Below, in pieces: positions 4,752 through 5,781 of a stretch of 5,781 bases of DNA. The translations under genes and the position numbers were made by a program. Each line of letters starts with the position of its first letter. The stretch's first letter is position 1. A model generated the notes under the pieces. The model saw only the letters and a list, made by a program, of their open reading frames with translations. It did no database searches and was not told where the DNA came from. Source of the DNA: Acidimicrobiaceae bacterium (GTDB lineage: Bacteria; Actinomycetota; Acidimicrobiia; Acidimicrobiales; Palsa-688); assembly GCA_009785715.1 (NCBI GenBank), contig WQVT01000184.1, forward strand, positions 1-5,781, in the 5' to 3' direction.

Positions 4752-5781
4752 TCACCGAACGGCGGGGGCGTGCAGCTTCTGGTGGACGGCCTGGGCCACC
4801 GAGTCCGGCAGCCAGGGCAATGCCGTCAGCGTCTCGAGGCTGGCGGCCCGGACTCCCGAGACGCCGCCCAGCTCCTTGGTCAGCCGCTTCTTGCGGGCGG
4901 GGCCGAGCCCCGGCACGCCGTCGAGCACCGAGGTGGTCATCCGCTTGCCGCGCAGCTGGCGGTGGTAGGTGATGGCGAACCGGTGGGCCTCGTCGCGGAT
5001 CTGCTGGAGCAGGTACAGCGCCTCGGATGTGCGGGGGATCCGGATCGGGTCGGACCGGCCCGGCACGAAGACCTCCTCGAACTGCTTCGCCAGGGAGGCG
5101 ACGGGGATCTCCTCGTCGAGCCCCAGCTCCTCGAGGACGGCCACCGCAACCCCGAGCTGGCCCTTCCCGCCGTCGACCAGGAGCAGCTGGGGCGGGTAGG
5201 CGAAGCGGCGCTGGCGGTCACCCACCGGCTTGTCCCGCTCGACCAGGTAGGCGTTCAGGCGGCGCGTCAGCACTTCACCCATCGCCCCGTAGTCGTCGTT
5301 CTGCTCGATGGTCTTGATCTTGAACCGCCGGTACTCGGAGGGCCGCGGCATGCCGTCCTCCATCACCACCATCGACCCGACGTAGTCGGTGCCCTGCAGG
5401 TGGCTCATGTCGTAGCACTCGATCCGCAGCGGCGACTCCGGGAGCTCGAGGGCGTCCTGGAGGGCGTTCAGGGCGCGGGCCCGTGCGTTGTGGTCGGCGG
5501 CCCGCTTCAGGCGGTGGCGGGTGAACTCCTCGCCGGCGTTGCGGGTGACGGTCTCGAGCAGCGCCTTCTTCTCGCCTCGTTGGGGCACGCGGATCTCCAC
5601 GTGCGCGCCCCGGCGGGCGGAGGGATTGACGCTGCGCTCGACCCGGTAGCGGTCCGTGGCGGCCCACCACTCCACGTCTCCCACCGCCGAGCGGTGCGGG
5701 CGGTGGCCGGCGAGGACCCGGGCCAGCGCCTCCCGTGCCGGCTCCGGCATGGGGAGGTCCTCGACCAGAGCCGCCGGGTCC
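4752..5781 (-). CDS. uvrC: Excinuclease ABC subunit C, C-terminal part (5' end outside window)
   Basis: UvrC makes the 3' and 5' incisions around a lesion in UvrABC nucleotide excision repair. The visible 342 or so residues run from the right window edge, beginning ten codons before the Met codon at 5750; the GIY-YIG domain and most of the UvrB-binding region lie outside. Counting from that Met, RVPQRGEKKALLETV (54-68) precedes the RNase H-like endonuclease domain. Its expected catalytic residues are present: D114 in IECYDMSH, D153 in NDDYGAMGE, D193 in LLLVDGGKGQL and H256 in IRDEAHRFA. The C-terminal tandem helix-hairpin-helix region (about 275-325) contains LDGVPGLGPARKKRL. The segment between residues about 17 and 48, including DVEWWAATDRYRVERS, looks like an insertion of about 26-30 residues relative to E. 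coli and mycobacterial UvrC, just before the RVPQR strand. The stop is 27 bp before the methyltransferase. All catalytic residues seen are intact, so it is probably functional. Confidence 0.96.
   Translation of the reverse strand, partial: DPAALVEDLPMPEPAREALARVLAGHRPHRSAVGDVEWWAATDRYRVERSVNPSARRGAHVEIRVPQRGEKKALLETVTRNAGEEFTRHRLKRAADHNARARALNALQDALELPESPLRIECYDMSHLQGTDYVGSMVVMEDGMPRPSEYRRFKIKTIEQNDDYGAMGEVLTRRLNAYLVERDKPVGDRQRRFAYPPQLLLVDGGKGQLGVAVAVLEELGLDEEIPVASLAKQFEEVFVPGRSDPIRIPRTSEALYLLQQIRDEAHRFAITYHRQLRGKRMTTSVLDGVPGLGPARKKRLTKELGGVSGVRAASLETLTALPWLPDSVAQAVHQKLHAPAVR

Noticed and set aside
3883..4755. Minus-strand open frame of 290 codons overlapping the methyltransferase
   Set aside because: It is an Arg/Gly/Pro-rich shadow in a different frame of the same strand; the methyltransferase frame carries the SAM-binding motifs.
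1..5781. tRNA, rRNA, CRISPR array, insertion sequence or prophage remnant
   Set aside because: No cloverleaf, regularly spaced repeats, transposase motifs or terminal inverted repeats were seen, and the intergenic space is too small for most of these.

Overview
The window is a GC-rich stretch, with G or C in most third codon positions and GTG/TTG starts common, in which every convincing gene lies on the minus strand. Gene content and order (uvrC, rapZ, yvcK, then gap and pgk) are the conserved actinobacterial arrangement. Protein details such as the GLSGAGRS P-loop of RapZ and the LGGGHGLS motif of YvcK also fit Actinomycetota. A deep-branching class such as Acidimicrobiia is possible, but that is an impression and not demonstrated.

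Read in the direction of transcription (high to low coordinates): the C-terminal part of uvrC (4752-5781, 5' end outside the window); a class I SAM-dependent methyltransferase of unknown substrate (3924-4724); rapZ (3050-3919); yvcK (2145-3053); a 189-bp intergenic region; gap (927-1955); and pgk (1-930, 3' end outside the window). The pgk reading frame has no stop codon inside the window and runs off its left edge, so simple stop-bounded ORF calling misses it. No stretch longer than 189 bp lacks a gene.

There appear to be two transcription units. uvrC, the methyltransferase, rapZ and yvcK are separated by 27 bp, 4 bp and a 4-bp overlap, so they are probably co-transcribed and partly translationally coupled. 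A GC-rich hairpin 3 nt after the yvcK stop may end this unit. gap and pgk overlap by 4 bp (ATGA) and form a glycolytic unit with its own leader, which carries a perfect 12-bp palindrome and a good ribosome binding site.

Functionally, UvrC makes the dual incisions of nucleotide excision repair. RapZ and YvcK are a nucleotide-binding pair linked in other bacteria to sensing of cell-wall precursors and central carbon metabolism. GAPDH and PGK catalyse consecutive steps of lower glycolysis/gluconeogenesis. The main departure from the usual actinobacterial layout is that whiA, normally directly downstream of yvcK, is absent, and yvcK is followed by a short leader and gap. Other points are the methyltransferase between uvrC and rapZ, an apparent insertion of about 26-30 residues in UvrC, and several uncommon residues in the GAPDH S-loop. 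I see no mobile element, CRISPR array, RNA gene or evidently new multi-gene system. This is mostly conserved housekeeping DNA with modest local oddities.
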